NCBI GenBank assembly: GCA_040400005.1
Contig: JBBARC010000042.1
Coordinates: 1-33,081 of the forward strand
Source: JBBARC01 sp040400005
Lineage (GTDB): Bacteria > Pseudomonadota > Alphaproteobacteria > Acetobacterales > Acetobacteraceae
Length of the DNA: 33,081 bases
Reading direction: 5' to 3'
Below, piece after piece: positions 24,657 to 32,193 of this stretch. Every line of letters starts with the position of its first letter. The first letter of the stretch is position 1. A program made the translations under genes and the position numbers. Under the pieces are notes generated by a model. It searched no databases. It was not told where the DNA came from and worked only from the letters and a program-made list of their open reading frames with translations.

Positions 24657-24689
24657 CCGCAGAACTGCTGAAATTTTGTGCGGTTTTTT
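24657..24689 (+). terminator. Weak terminator-like hairpin
   Basis: CCGCA (24657-24661) pairs with TGCGG (24679-24683) across a 17-base loop, followed by six T at 24684-24689. The loop is long, so the call is weak. It could end plus-strand read-through from the CoA-transferase gene. Confidence 0.28.
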
Positions 24690-24888
24690 AATGATTTTTG
24701 CAATGCATCATGGCGCGCTCCTCGCGGTGCGCGGTGCCCGCCGGCGGGCTATGAGGCTAGCGCCAGCAGCCCGGCTGGTGGCCCGTTTTACCCAGGTGCC
24801 CCCGTTTTACCCAGGCGCTTCAGATTGGCGGTGGGCTGCCGACCGGCGAAGCTGGCGATGGCGGTTTCGCGCGCGATGGCACCGGCCG

Positions 24889-24948
24889 CCCTGGCACCTG
24901 CCACCCTGGCACTGGCTGCCCTGGCACTGGCTGCCCTGGCACTGGCTG
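24889..24948. repeat. Four-unit 15-bp tandem repeat
   Basis: The unit CCCTGGCACTGGCTG occurs at 24904-24918, 24919-24933 and 24934-24948 exactly, and as the variant CCCTGGCACCTGCCA at 24889-24903. The period is a multiple of three, so all frames stay open through it. This explains the false repetitive ORFs here. Confidence 0.9.
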
Positions 24949-25176
24949 CAGCGCGGCCCGTCGCATTTATCCCAATCGTCGCTATCCGCCCTGACCTGCT
25001 TAAATTTTGTGCATAAATTGGCGCGTTTTTGGTCAAAATAATCGTGAAAAGCCTCTTGTCGGCCGCAGATTACCCCCCGATCGCCGCCCCAAAACGAGTG
25101 CCGAGGGGGGGGGCGCCGCCACGGGATTACTACGATCTTGCCATAGGGGGAAGGCATGCGCCCGGCACAAGTAGGG

Positions 25177-25192
25177 TGGCACGGAAAGTGCT
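25177..25192 (+). promoter_or_regulatory. Sigma-54 (-24/-12) promoter of glnII
   Basis: TGGCACGGAAAGTGCT matches the sigma-54 consensus TGGCAC-N5-TTGCW, with GG and GC ten bases apart as required and one base off in the -12 block. Transcription would start near 25203, leaving a leader of about 98 bases before glnII. Rhizobial glnII is NtrC- and sigma-54-dependent, so this fits. No clear pair of NtrC sites was found further upstream. Confidence 0.78.
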
Positions 25193-25300
25193 TTCTCGCA
25201 TGCAGATCGCCCACCTGATCTTCCCTATAACCACCCCAACCTAACGCTTAAGACCTCCCAGTTGTCCCATGTTTTCAATCCTCCAAGAGGCTGCTCCTAA

Positions 25301-26320
25301 ATGACAAAATACAAGCTGGAATACATTTGGCTCGACGGGTACACCCCGGTGCCGAATATCCGCGGAAAAACTCAGATCAAAGAATTCGATAGCTTCCCAG
25401 CCCTGGCAGACCTGCCGCTGTGGGGTTTTGATGGCAGTTCCACCAAGCAGGCATCGGGCAATAACTCCGATTGCGTGCTCAAGCCGGTGTCGATCTACCC
25501 AGATAGCCAGCGCATTAACGGCGCCATCGTCATGTGCGAAGTGATGCTGCCCGATGGCGAAACGCCACACGCCACCAACGGTCGCGCCACCATCCTGGAT
25601 GATCCCGGCGCCTGGTTTGGCTTCGAACAGGAATATTTTTTCTACAAAAACGGCCGCCCCTTAGGCTTCCCCGATAGTGGTTTTCCCGCACCCCAGGGCC
25701 CCTATTACACCGGCGTGGGCTTTAGCAACGTCGGCGACATCGCCCGCAAAATTGTTGAAGAACATTTGGATATCTGCCTCGATGCCGGCATCAACCATGA
25801 AGGCATTAACGCCGAAGTTGCCAAAGGACAGTGGGAATTTCAGATTTTTGGCAAGGGCTCGAAAAAAGCCGCCGATGAAATGTGGGTGGCCCGCTACCTG
25901 CTGATGCGCCTGGCCGAAAAATACGGCATCGACATCGAATTTCACTGCAAACCGCTAGGCAATACCGATTGGAACGGCTCTGGCATGCACGCCAATTTCT
26001 CCACCACCCATTTGCGCGAAGTGGGCGGTAAGCCCTATTTCGAAAGCCTGATGGCAGCCTTCGATGAGGCCCGCGAAGACCACATCGCAGTGTACGGCCC
26101 AGATAACCATCTGCGCCTGACCGGCCTGCACGAAACCGCATCTATCCATAGCTTTAGCTATGGTATCGCCGATCGCGGTGCCTCTATCCGGGTGCCGCAC
26201 AGCTTTGTGCGTAACGAATATCGTGGTTATCTGGAAGATCGCCGCCCCAATTCGCAGGGCGACCCTTACCAGATCGCCTCGCAAATTCTGCGCACCATCG
26301 CCACCGTGCCAACCACTTAA
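25301..26320 (+). CDS. glnII: Glutamine synthetase type II (GSII)
   Basis: This is an ATP-dependent glutamate-ammonia ligase of the eukaryotic-like GSII type. The 339-residue length, the start MTKYKLEYIWLDGY, and segments LWGFDGSSTKQ, AWFGFEQEYFFYK, GINAEVAKGQWEFQIFG, GSGMHANFST, ADRGASIRVPHS and YLEDRRPNSQGDPYQI are those of rhizobial and actinobacterial GlnII, quite unlike GSI (about 470 residues). GSII enzymes are not adenylylated and are regulated mainly by transcription. Here the sigma-54 promoter implies nitrogen-limitation control. A GAGG precedes the ATG. Most carriers also have a GSI glnA elsewhere. Confidence 0.96.
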   Translation: MTKYKLEYIWLDGYTPVPNIRGKTQIKEFDSFPALADLPLWGFDGSSTKQASGNNSDCVLKPVSIYPDSQRINGAIVMCEVMLPDGETPHATNGRATILDDPGAWFGFEQEYFFYKNGRPLGFPDSGFPAPQGPYYTGVGFSNVGDIARKIVEEHLDICLDAGINHEGINAEVAKGQWEFQIFGKGSKKAADEMWVARYLLMRLAEKYGIDIEFHCKPLGNTDWNGSGMHANFSTTHLREVGGKPYFESLMAAFDEAREDHIAVYGPDNHLRLTGLHETASIHSFSYGIADRGASIRVPHSFVRNEYRGYLEDRRPNSQGDPYQIASQILRTIATVPTT

Positions 26321-26334
26321 TACAACGGCAATCG

Positions 26335-26365
26335 GCGCGCGCTGGCAAAACTTGCCGGCGCGCGC
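26335..26365. terminator. Strong hairpin between convergent genes (bidirectional terminator)
   Basis: GCGCGCGC (26335-26342) pairs with GCGCGCGC (26358-26365), then a G-T wobble, then GGCAA with TTGCC around an AAC loop: fourteen base pairs in all. A loose T-rich stretch follows on plus. It lies 15 bp after the glnII stop and 14 bp before the methyltransferase stop. Confidence 0.65.
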
Positions 26366-26378
26366 TGCTTGGTTCTTG

Positions 26379-27224
26379 TCAGATCAATCGGTCGGCCACC
26401 ACCAGCCGCGCCGCATCGTGGTTTGCCGGTATCGGCGCCGCAGCCAAATAGTGGCGCGCAATGTCGCCTAGCGATGTGTCGCTGACAGCGGAAAACCCCA
26501 ACGCGCCAAGGCGTGCCGCGATATCGGTGCGCGGCAAAAAAGTAATCAGGTGTTCGCCCATGGCGGCGACGCGTTTTTTCACCCGCTGCATGTTTTGTTG
26601 CATGGCGGGCGTGGCGTGGCCCATGGGTTCCAGATAATCCATCACCAGCCGGCCGCCGCCGGGCCAAGCGCCGATGGCGCCAAGCGTTGCCTGCAGCGCT
26701 GGCAGGGTTAGATAGTACACCACCCCCATCCATAGTACCACGGAAGGCTTGCCGGGGTTAAACCCGTGCGCCACCAGCTGCTGGGTAAAATCGTCGGTTT
26801 CGAAATCCACCGCCACATGGTGCACGTCAGTGGGAATGGCGATTTTGGCCTGCACCAGCCGGTCGCACTTCCAGGCGCTGGTGGCGGGAAAATCCACTTC
26901 AAACACCCGCAAACCTGGCCCGTGCGGATGGCGGTAGGCAAAACTATCCAACCCCGCCCCCAGCACCACCACCTGGCGCACGCCGTGGCCGATACTGATG
27001 TTGGCGGCATCCTCTGCCCCACGGGCGCGGGCGGCCAAAATAAGGCGAACATAGCTGCGCATGCTGGCGGCCGCGACATCCGCTGTTGCGGTGATGCCAG
27101 CATCAGAGCCAATCAGTCTTGCCGCCAGCGGATCGGAAAAAATCGATGCGCCATCCAGCGTTTGGTGGTCGGCGCGGTGCGCTGCTACCAGCATCGCGGT
27201 GCGGCTTGGTGTGCCTTCAATCAT
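26379..27224 (-). CDS. Class I SAM-dependent methyltransferase, PPM1/TcmP (LCMT) type
   Basis: This 281-residue methyltransferase has the LCMT/TcmP pattern. The N-terminus has TAMLVAAHRADH and the FSDPLAARL signature. The SAM-binding motif I is VVVLGAGLDSFAYR and motif II is FEVDFPATSAWKCDRL. Then VLWMGVVYYLTLPAL carries the post-motif segment. These proteins methylate carboxylates, O-methyl acceptors in polyketide pathways, or unknown acids. No biosynthetic partner is obvious except the nearby P450 genes. Alone on minus, it starts at ATG 27224 and is separated from the small HTH gene by about 130 bp with nothing visible. Confidence 0.85.
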   Translation of the reverse strand: MIEGTPSRTAMLVAAHRADHQTLDGASIFSDPLAARLIGSDAGITATADVAAASMRSYVRLILAARARGAEDAANISIGHGVRQVVVLGAGLDSFAYRHPHGPGLRVFEVDFPATSAWKCDRLVQAKIAIPTDVHHVAVDFETDDFTQQLVAHGFNPGKPSVVLWMGVVYYLTLPALQATLGAIGAWPGGGRLVMDYLEPMGHATPAMQQNMQRVKKRVAAMGEHLITFLPRTDIAARLGALGFSAVSDTSLGDIARHYLAAAPIPANHDAARLVVADRLI

Positions 27225-27353
27225 GGCGCGGTCCCCCCAAGCGTAAACTTAGGCTGGGCCGCCCAAAGGCTGCAACTCGTCCGCGCCTGATGGGGGGCGC
27301 CCCCGGCGTTTAGCGCGTTAGCACTAAAGGCCTAAGGGCTGCCGGTAGCCGTT

Positions 27354-27653
27354 TTAGGCCGCGCAAAACAGCGTGTATTCGTTCACCCGGTTGGTATATT
27401 TGCGCCAGGCCGAAGTGCCATCGTACCGCGCAAACGGCGGCACTTTCTGCGCCACGGTGCGGTTCAGCGCCTTGGGGGAGGCTTTAATCGCCGCCTTGGC
27501 GCTAGCCATCCACTCGGCCGACACCGCGGCGGTGGCCGATTGATCGGCGGGGGCGGGGATTTTGCCCACGCGAATGGCGTTGCGCAGAACCCGCAAAGGC
27601 ACGCCAAACTGGTGGGCGGCGTCGAGCAGGCTGAGTTTGGGCGTGTTGGTCAT
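27354..27653 (-). CDS. Small HTH-like hypothetical protein (99 aa)
   Basis: From ATG 27653 the protein starts MTNTPKLSLLDAAHQFGVPLRV..., where the segment LLDAAHQFGVPLRVLRNAIR resembles a helix-turn-helix of the MerR/excisionase kind (GVPLRVLRNAIRVGKIPAP). The rest (residues 45-99) is basic and aromatic and unrecognised. AGAGG stands upstream of the ATG. The longer frame to 27881 runs into the P450 gene and is not real. A perfect 13-bp palindrome spans the Shine-Dalgarno, so self-regulation is possible. It may be a small DNA-binding regulator of the nearby P450 genes or something else. Confidence 0.55.
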   Translation of the reverse strand: MTNTPKLSLLDAAHQFGVPLRVLRNAIRVGKIPAPADQSATAAVSAEWMASAKAAIKASPKALNRTVAQKVPPFARYDGTSAWRKYTNRVNEYTLFCAA

Positions 27654-27655
27654 GT

Positions 27656-27668
27656 TTAGAGCCTCTAA
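27656..27668. promoter_or_regulatory. Perfect 6-1-6 palindrome over the ribosome binding site
   Basis: TTAGAG-C-CTCTAA on plus starts two bases upstream of the ATG of the HTH-like gene. Its minus-strand copy TTAGAGGCTCTAA contains the AGAGG Shine-Dalgarno. It could be an operator for the protein itself, or an RNA hairpin hiding the ribosome binding site. Confidence 0.45.
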
Positions 27669-27781
27669 TGATAGGCCGCGTTTTAGCCGCGCGGGGGCAC
27701 GCGAGGCAAGGGCTTGGGTGCGGCGGTGCCCGATTTCGCGCGAAAATTCAGGCACCACGCAAAAATGCAAGGGGCCCAAGG

Positions 27782-27803
27782 GCATCGGCGTATCCGCCGA
27801 TGC
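27782..27803 (-). terminator. Perfect hairpin downstream of the P450 pair
   Basis: GCATCGGCG-TATC-CGCCGATGC is a perfect 9-bp stem with a 4-base loop, 24 bp after the downstream P450 stop. No T-tract follows directly on minus (a TTTTT comes 15 or so bases later), so it may be an intrinsic terminator or only an RNA-stabilising end. Confidence 0.45.
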
Positions 27804-27826
27804 ATGCGCCACTTGCCTTGTCTTCC

Positions 27827-29038
27827 CTAAAACACCGCCGGCAATGTTTCTAACCCGCGCAACGTAATTGTCGGTTTCCACACAACCGCATCGGGGGCTA
27901 CCACGCGCAAATTGGGCAACCGTTCAAACAACCGCGTAAACGCAATCTCGCCCTCAATGCGCGCCAGTTGCGCGCCCAGGCAAAAATGAATGCCGCCGCC
28001 AAAACTCACCGGTTTTACGTTGGCACGCGACACATCCAGCGCGTCGGGGTCGCCGGGGTAGGCGGCGGGGTCGTGGTTGGCCGCCCCCAGCAGGGCGATC
28101 ACCTGCGCGCCCTTGGCAATAGCGGTGCCGGCGATGTCCACATCTTCCATCGTGGTGCGCGCGGTCAGTTGCACCGGGCTGTCGTAGCGCAGCAATTCTT
28201 CGATGGCGCCGGGGATAAGGTTTGGGTTTGCGTATAATTTTTGCCACTCGGCGGGGTTGCGCGCCAATGCCAGGGTGCCGTTGCCGATAAGGTTGGTGGT
28301 GGTTTCGTGGCCGGCGCCAAATAGCAATCCGATATTGGCGATGATTTCTTCATCCGACAATGTATCGTCATTTTCGCTGGCAGCGAGCAACGCGGTGGTC
28401 AGATCGGGTCCGGGGTTGGCGCGGCGGTAGGCAAACAGGCTGCGCCAGTAAGCATCCATCTCTATCGCATGGGCATTGGCTAAATCGAGTTCGGCGCGGG
28501 AAAGGGCGACGGGATCAAGAATGCGCCCGCGCACCTGGCCTTCGTGCAAAAAGCGATCGCGGTCGTGCTCGGGGATACCGAGCATGTCGCAAATAACCGT
28601 CACCGGCAGCTTGTGGGCAAAATCGCGAATGATATCCATCTCACCGCGATCGATCACCGCATCGATCAGTTGATCAACAATTTGCAAAATGCGCGGCCGC
28701 AATTCTTCCACCCGGCGGGCATTAAACGCTTTCGCCACCAAGCCGCGCAGGCGGGTGTGCGCCGGCGGATCGAGCAGCAACATGGTGCGGGTCAGGCCGC
28801 GCAAAATCGGCTCGTTAGCAATCTCATCGCTGATAATGCCAGAATTATTGTGGCCGAAGCGCGGGTCGCGCAAAATGGCGGTGGCATCTTCATGGCGTGA
28901 TAAAACCCAGCGGCCATCAGGGGTTTGCCATACCGGCATATTTTCGCGCAAAAATTTGTAGGATGGGTAGGGGTTGTCGCGAAACGCGGCATCGCCGAAG
29001 CTAAAACCGCTAGGCTCGGGGGCTGCTGGTCCATCCAT
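27827..29038 (-). CDS. Cytochrome P450 (class I bacterial), first paralogue
   Basis: This soluble bacterial P450 has 403 residues. The I-helix has GAGHETT (oxygen activation), the ExxR motif is EELLR, and the haem-binding loop is FGGGIHFCLGAQLAR with Cys353 as thiolate ligand. No N-terminal membrane anchor is present. It would need an electron-transfer chain (ferredoxin reductase plus ferredoxin), and none is next to it. It shares most motifs with the second P450, so the two are a tandem duplication. The gap between them is only 46 bp, which suggests one transcript. Substrate unknown. Confidence 0.92.
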   Translation of the reverse strand: MDGPAAPEPSGFSFGDAAFRDNPYPSYKFLRENMPVWQTPDGRWVLSRHEDATAILRDPRFGHNNSGIISDEIANEPILRGLTRTMLLLDPPAHTRLRGLVAKAFNARRVEELRPRILQIVDQLIDAVIDRGEMDIIRDFAHKLPVTVICDMLGIPEHDRDRFLHEGQVRGRILDPVALSRAELDLANAHAIEMDAYWRSLFAYRRANPGPDLTTALLAASENDDTLSDEEIIANIGLLFGAGHETTTNLIGNGTLALARNPAEWQKLYANPNLIPGAIEELLRYDSPVQLTARTTMEDVDIAGTAIAKGAQVIALLGAANHDPAAYPGDPDALDVSRANVKPVSFGGGIHFCLGAQLARIEGEIAFTRLFERLPNLRVVAPDAVVWKPTITLRGLETLPAVF

Positions 29039-29084
29039 GAAAAAATGCGCCTCCCAGCGCGTGTGCCCACATTAGGGCCTGGTT

Positions 29085-30317
29085 TTAGGCGCCGAGCCGC
29101 GCCGGCAAACTCACAACGCCGCGCAATGTTATTGTCGGTTTCCATTCCGGCGTGTGCGGATTAATAACATTCAGCTTTGGCAGCCGCGCATGCAGCCGGC
29201 CGAGCGAAATTTCGCCCTCAATCCGTGCCAGTTGCGCACCCAAACAATGATGAATGCCGCCACCAAAAGATACCACCCGCACACCCGGCCGCGCGATATC
29301 CAAAATTTCGGGATCACCCACATAGGCCGCCGGATCGCGGTTGGCGGCGCCCAGCACGGTGATAATTTCTTCGCCTAGTTGTAGGGTTTGGCCGTGCAGC
29401 TCGATCGGTTGTTGCACGGTGCGGCCGGTCAGCTGCACCGGGCTATCGTAGCGCAGTAATTCTTCCACGGCTGTGGGCAGCAACGCAGGATCAGCAATCA
29501 GGCGGGCCTGTTCGGCAGGATTGCGCGCCAGAGTTAACACTGAATTAGTAATGAGATTGGCCGTGGTTTCATGGCCGGCGCCAAACAGCAAAAAGATGTT
29601 AGCCACCAGTTCAGCGTCGCTCAATTTATCATCGGCCTCGTGGGCGGTCAGCAGGGCGGAGGTTAGATCATCTTCCGGGTGGGCGCGGCGGTAAGCAAAA
29701 AGGTCAGAAAAATAGGATTCAAGGCCGGCAAAATCGGCGTTGGCTTCATCAAGCTCGGCGCGGGTCAGCGGCACAGGATCGAGTATGCGGCCGCGCACGC
29801 TGGTTTCATCCAAAAACCGGGCGCGGTCCGACGCGGGAATACCGAGCATGTCGCAAATCACCGTCACCGGCAGCTTGTGGGCGAAATCGGCCAGCACATC
29901 GATCTCGCCACCGTCGTTTAAGCGCTCGATCACCGCATCGATCAGTTCATCGGCAATGGCGGCGATGCGCGGGCGCAAAGCTTCCATGCGGCGCGCAGTG
30001 AACGCTTTGGATACCAGGCCGCGTAGCCGCGGGTGCACCGGGGGGTCCGATAGTAACATGGACTGAAACAGCGCCCGCGCGATGGGTTCGTTCGCGTAGC
30101 TCTGGTCGAAGCTCATCGCACCCGCAGTACCGTCAGGCATTTTGTGGCCTAAGCGGGGGTCGCGCAGCAAGGCGGTGACGTCTGCGTGCGAGGACACCAC
30201 CCATTGGCCAAACGGCGATCGCCACAGCGGGGCGGTTTCGCGCAGATTGCGATACGACGGGTACGGGTCGGCGCGAAACGCCGGATCGAACAAATCTAGC
30301 AGCAGGGGAGCATCCAT
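29085..30317 (-). CDS. Cytochrome P450 (class I bacterial), second paralogue
   Basis: This soluble P450 has 410 residues. GAGHETT (I-helix), EELLR (ExxR) and FGGGIHHCLGAQLAR with Cys358 all appear. Compared with the first copy, the residue before the haem Cys is His rather than Phe. Long stretches such as HKLPVTVICDMLGIP and IFLLFGAGHETT match closely, so they arose by duplication; differences concentrate at the N-terminus and in the substrate-recognition region after DDLTSALL. It heads the two-gene P450 transcript. ATG 30317 is likely. Upstream are a near-palindrome and repeat copy E. Confidence 0.92.
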   Translation of the reverse strand: MDAPLLLDLFDPAFRADPYPSYRNLRETAPLWRSPFGQWVVSSHADVTALLRDPRLGHKMPDGTAGAMSFDQSYANEPIARALFQSMLLSDPPVHPRLRGLVSKAFTARRMEALRPRIAAIADELIDAVIERLNDGGEIDVLADFAHKLPVTVICDMLGIPASDRARFLDETSVRGRILDPVPLTRAELDEANADFAGLESYFSDLFAYRRAHPEDDLTSALLTAHEADDKLSDAELVANIFLLFGAGHETTANLITNSVLTLARNPAEQARLIADPALLPTAVEELLRYDSPVQLTGRTVQQPIELHGQTLQLGEEIITVLGAANRDPAAYVGDPEILDIARPGVRVVSFGGGIHHCLGAQLARIEGEISLGRLHARLPKLNVINPHTPEWKPTITLRGVVSLPARLGA

Positions 30318-30324
30318 GGCGGGA

Positions 30325-30374
30325 ACGCTATCTGACTGTCGTTAACGTATCAAGTGACGGTTGGTTTAAGCCAA
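30325..30374 (-). promoter_or_regulatory. Possible P450 promoter with near-palindrome
   Basis: On minus, TTGATA (30353-30348), 17 bases, then TAGCGT (30330-30325), close before the ATG at 30317. Eight bp upstream of the -35-like element is TTGGTTTAAGCCAA (30361-30374), palindromic except one position pair, a possible repressor or activator site. Confidence 0.33.
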
Positions 30375-30384
30375 GGTCATCGTA

Positions 30385-30560
30385 TGAAAGTAAGTATCTT
30401 CTTTTTCTGAAGAAAAAGAAGCAAAAAGACTTTTGTAATGCGGGGACAGGGGCAACCCTGCCACCGCGTCCTCGGAACCAGCGTCAAAAAAGTCTTTTTT
30501 GTTTCTTTTTTCTGCAGAAAAAAGAAAGTTCTTACTTTTTGCTTTGGCCCGATTACCCTG
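30385..30560 (-). repeat. Interspersed palindromic element, copy E (both hairpins perfect)
   Basis: This copy has the best hairpins: CTTCTTTTTC-TGAA-GAAAAAGAAG (30398-30421) and the 26-bp perfect palindrome with half TTTCTTTTTTCTG (30502-30527). Between them lie the inverted core (ends CGCGTCCTCGGAACCAGCGTC region, 30465-30484) and the mini-hairpin GGCA-GGGT-TGCC read on minus. Terminal repeats survive at the right (CCCGATTACCCTG) and are lost at the left. It sits between the dnaA stop (30577) and the P450 promoter region. Confidence 0.87.
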
Positions 30561-30576
30561 AGTTTAAGCTTTCACC

Positions 30577-32193
30577 CTAGCTTTCCAGCATTTTGCGCAG
30601 CAAATCGACATCATCGGCAAAGCCGGCCTCTTTCTCCATCAGCTCGGTCACCCGGCTCACCGCGTGCATCACCGTGGTATGATCGCGGCCGCCGAATTTT
30701 TTGCCAATCTCCGGCAGCGACCGGCTGGTCAGCTGTTTGGCCAAATACATCGCCACCTGGCGCGGCCGGGCCACCGCGCGGGCGCGGCGGGCGCTGACCA
30801 TGTCGGTGATCCGCATGTTGTAATGCTCGGCCACACGTTTCTGGATTTCGTCAATCGACAGGCGGCGGTCATGCGCTTTTAGAATATCGTGCAGCACTTC
30901 CTGCGTCGCATCCAGCGTCACCGGGCGGCCAAACAGATTGGCGTGGGCGATCAAACGATTAAGCGCCCCTTCAAGTTCGCGCACGTTGCCGGTGATTTTA
31001 TGGGCCAAAAATTCCATCACTTTGGGCGGCACGTGCACGCCGGCGCGCGCGGCCTTTGCCTCCAGAATAGAAATGCGAAGTTCAAAGGTGGTTGCGTGAA
31101 GGTCGGCGACCATGCCGCAATTCAGCCGGGTCCGCACGCGGTCTTCCAGACCGGATAGATCGGATGGTGATTTGTCGGCCGACACCACAATCTGCTTACC
31201 GGCATCAATCAGCGCGTTAAACGTGTGGAAGAATTCTTCCTGGGTGCTGTCTTTGCCGATCAAAAACTGCAAATCATCGATCATCAACACATCAACCGAG
31301 CGTAGCTGGTCTTTGAATTCGATCGTCGATTGGCTGCGGATAGCGGCAATAAACCGGTACATGAATTTTTCGGCCGACATGTACACAACGCTCACCGGCC
31401 GCGGGCCGCGTTGCAGTTCAATGCCGATGGCGTGCATCAGATGGGTTTTGCCCAAACCAACGCCGCTATATAGAAACAACGGGTTGAACCCTTGCGAGGC
31501 CGGGCGTTCTGCCACGCGGCGCGCGCAGGCATAGGCAAACTCGTTGGGTTTACCCACAATAAAGCTATCGAAGGTAAAGCGGGGGTCGAGCGGGGCTGCG
31601 ATATCATCTGCACCGCGAAAGCCGTTGCTGCGTGGGGGGGGCGCGAGGTCGGCGCTATAGGTTTGGCTTTGCCTGCGGCCGTTGCCGCCCGGTGGCGCTG
31701 GCGGCTCTGCCACACTTTCAGCAAACGCGCTGTGGCTGCTACCCACACGAATTTCCACGTGTTTGATGCAGGTAAGTTCCTGGCGCCACAAGCTGGTAAT
31801 GCGATCACCGTAATGGCTGCGCACCCAATCGCGCAAAAATCGCGAGGGCAAATGCACGGTCACTTCATCGCCATCAACGCCGGCCAGCGTCATTTGCTTA
31901 AGCCAAGTGCGGTATTCAACATCGCCCACCTCGGCTTGCAACTGGCCGCGGATACGTGCCCACAGCACGGCAATCTGGCCGTTTGCCGGCGCCGCATGAA
32001 CGCCAGTTGCGGCTTGGGGTTGCGTTTGGTGCGGGGCGTGCAGCGGCGCTACGGCCGGCGCGGTCGGGTCGGACAGTGTGATGGTATCCTGCTGATTTGG
32101 GGGCAAATTATCCCCGGTGCTGTTCAAAATATGACGCCCTGACGTGCCCATGAGACCACGCCCCCCAAACTTCACGATACGCCTACGCGACAT
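30577..32193 (-). CDS. dnaA: Chromosomal replication initiator protein DnaA
   Basis: DnaA has 538 residues. After an N-terminal interaction domain (about 75-150, LWARIRGQLQAEVGDVEYRTWLK) and a poorly conserved linker comes the AAA+ domain: Walker A GVGLGKTH, Walker B MIDDLQF, sensor region GLEDRVRTRLNCGM. The C-terminal DNA-binding domain ends in the DnaA signature FGGRDHTTVMHAVSRV. ATG 32193 with a GGGGGAG Shine-Dalgarno is preferred; the first 70 residues are longer than in E. coli and low in conservation, so an internal start such as the MGTSGRH methionine is possible. It lies after rpsT on the same strand. Confidence 0.97.
   Translation of the reverse strand: MSRRRIVKFGGRGLMGTSGRHILNSTGDNLPPNQQDTITLSDPTAPAVAPLHAPHQTQPQAATGVHAAPANGQIAVLWARIRGQLQAEVGDVEYRTWLKQMTLAGVDGDEVTVHLPSRFLRDWVRSHYGDRITSLWRQELTCIKHVEIRVGSSHSAFAESVAEPPAPPGGNGRRQSQTYSADLAPPPRSNGFRGADDIAAPLDPRFTFDSFIVGKPNEFAYACARRVAERPASQGFNPLFLYSGVGLGKTHLMHAIGIELQRGPRPVSVVYMSAEKFMYRFIAAIRSQSTIEFKDQLRSVDVLMIDDLQFLIGKDSTQEEFFHTFNALIDAGKQIVVSADKSPSDLSGLEDRVRTRLNCGMVADLHATTFELRISILEAKAARAGVHVPPKVMEFLAHKITGNVRELEGALNRLIAHANLFGRPVTLDATQEVLHDILKAHDRRLSIDEIQKRVAEHYNMRITDMVSARRARAVARPRQVAMYLAKQLTSRSLPEIGKKFGGRDHTTVMHAVSRVTELMEKEAGFADDVDLLRKMLES

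Larger units (their letters stand above)
24568..25176. other. Non-coding stretch upstream of glnII with direct and tandem repeats
   Basis: About 610 bp with no credible gene. Several frames stay open on both strands only because of the GC-rich tandem repeat. It holds a near-identical 20-bp direct repeat around AAATTTTGTGC (24662-24681 and 24993-25012, 18 of 20 the same), a 19-bp-period pair of CCCGTTTTACCCAGG (24782-24796, 24801-24815), and the four-unit repeat annotated separately. It may be a decayed gene or a small mobile remnant; I see no transposase or RNA gene. Confidence 0.5.

Noticed and set aside
24889..24948. CRISPR-like array
   Set aside because: Units are 15 bp and adjacent, with no spacers and no cas genes.
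25132..25160. NtrC enhancer site upstream of the sigma-54 promoter (TGCC...GGCA)
   Set aside because: The arms are 4 bp and the spacing is one base too long for the TGC-N11-GCA pattern.
24649..25214. Overlapping Pro/Trp-rich, Ala-rich and Cys/Gln-rich open frames on both strands
   Set aside because: All are kept open by the 15-bp tandem repeat; none has a Shine-Dalgarno or a recognisable domain.
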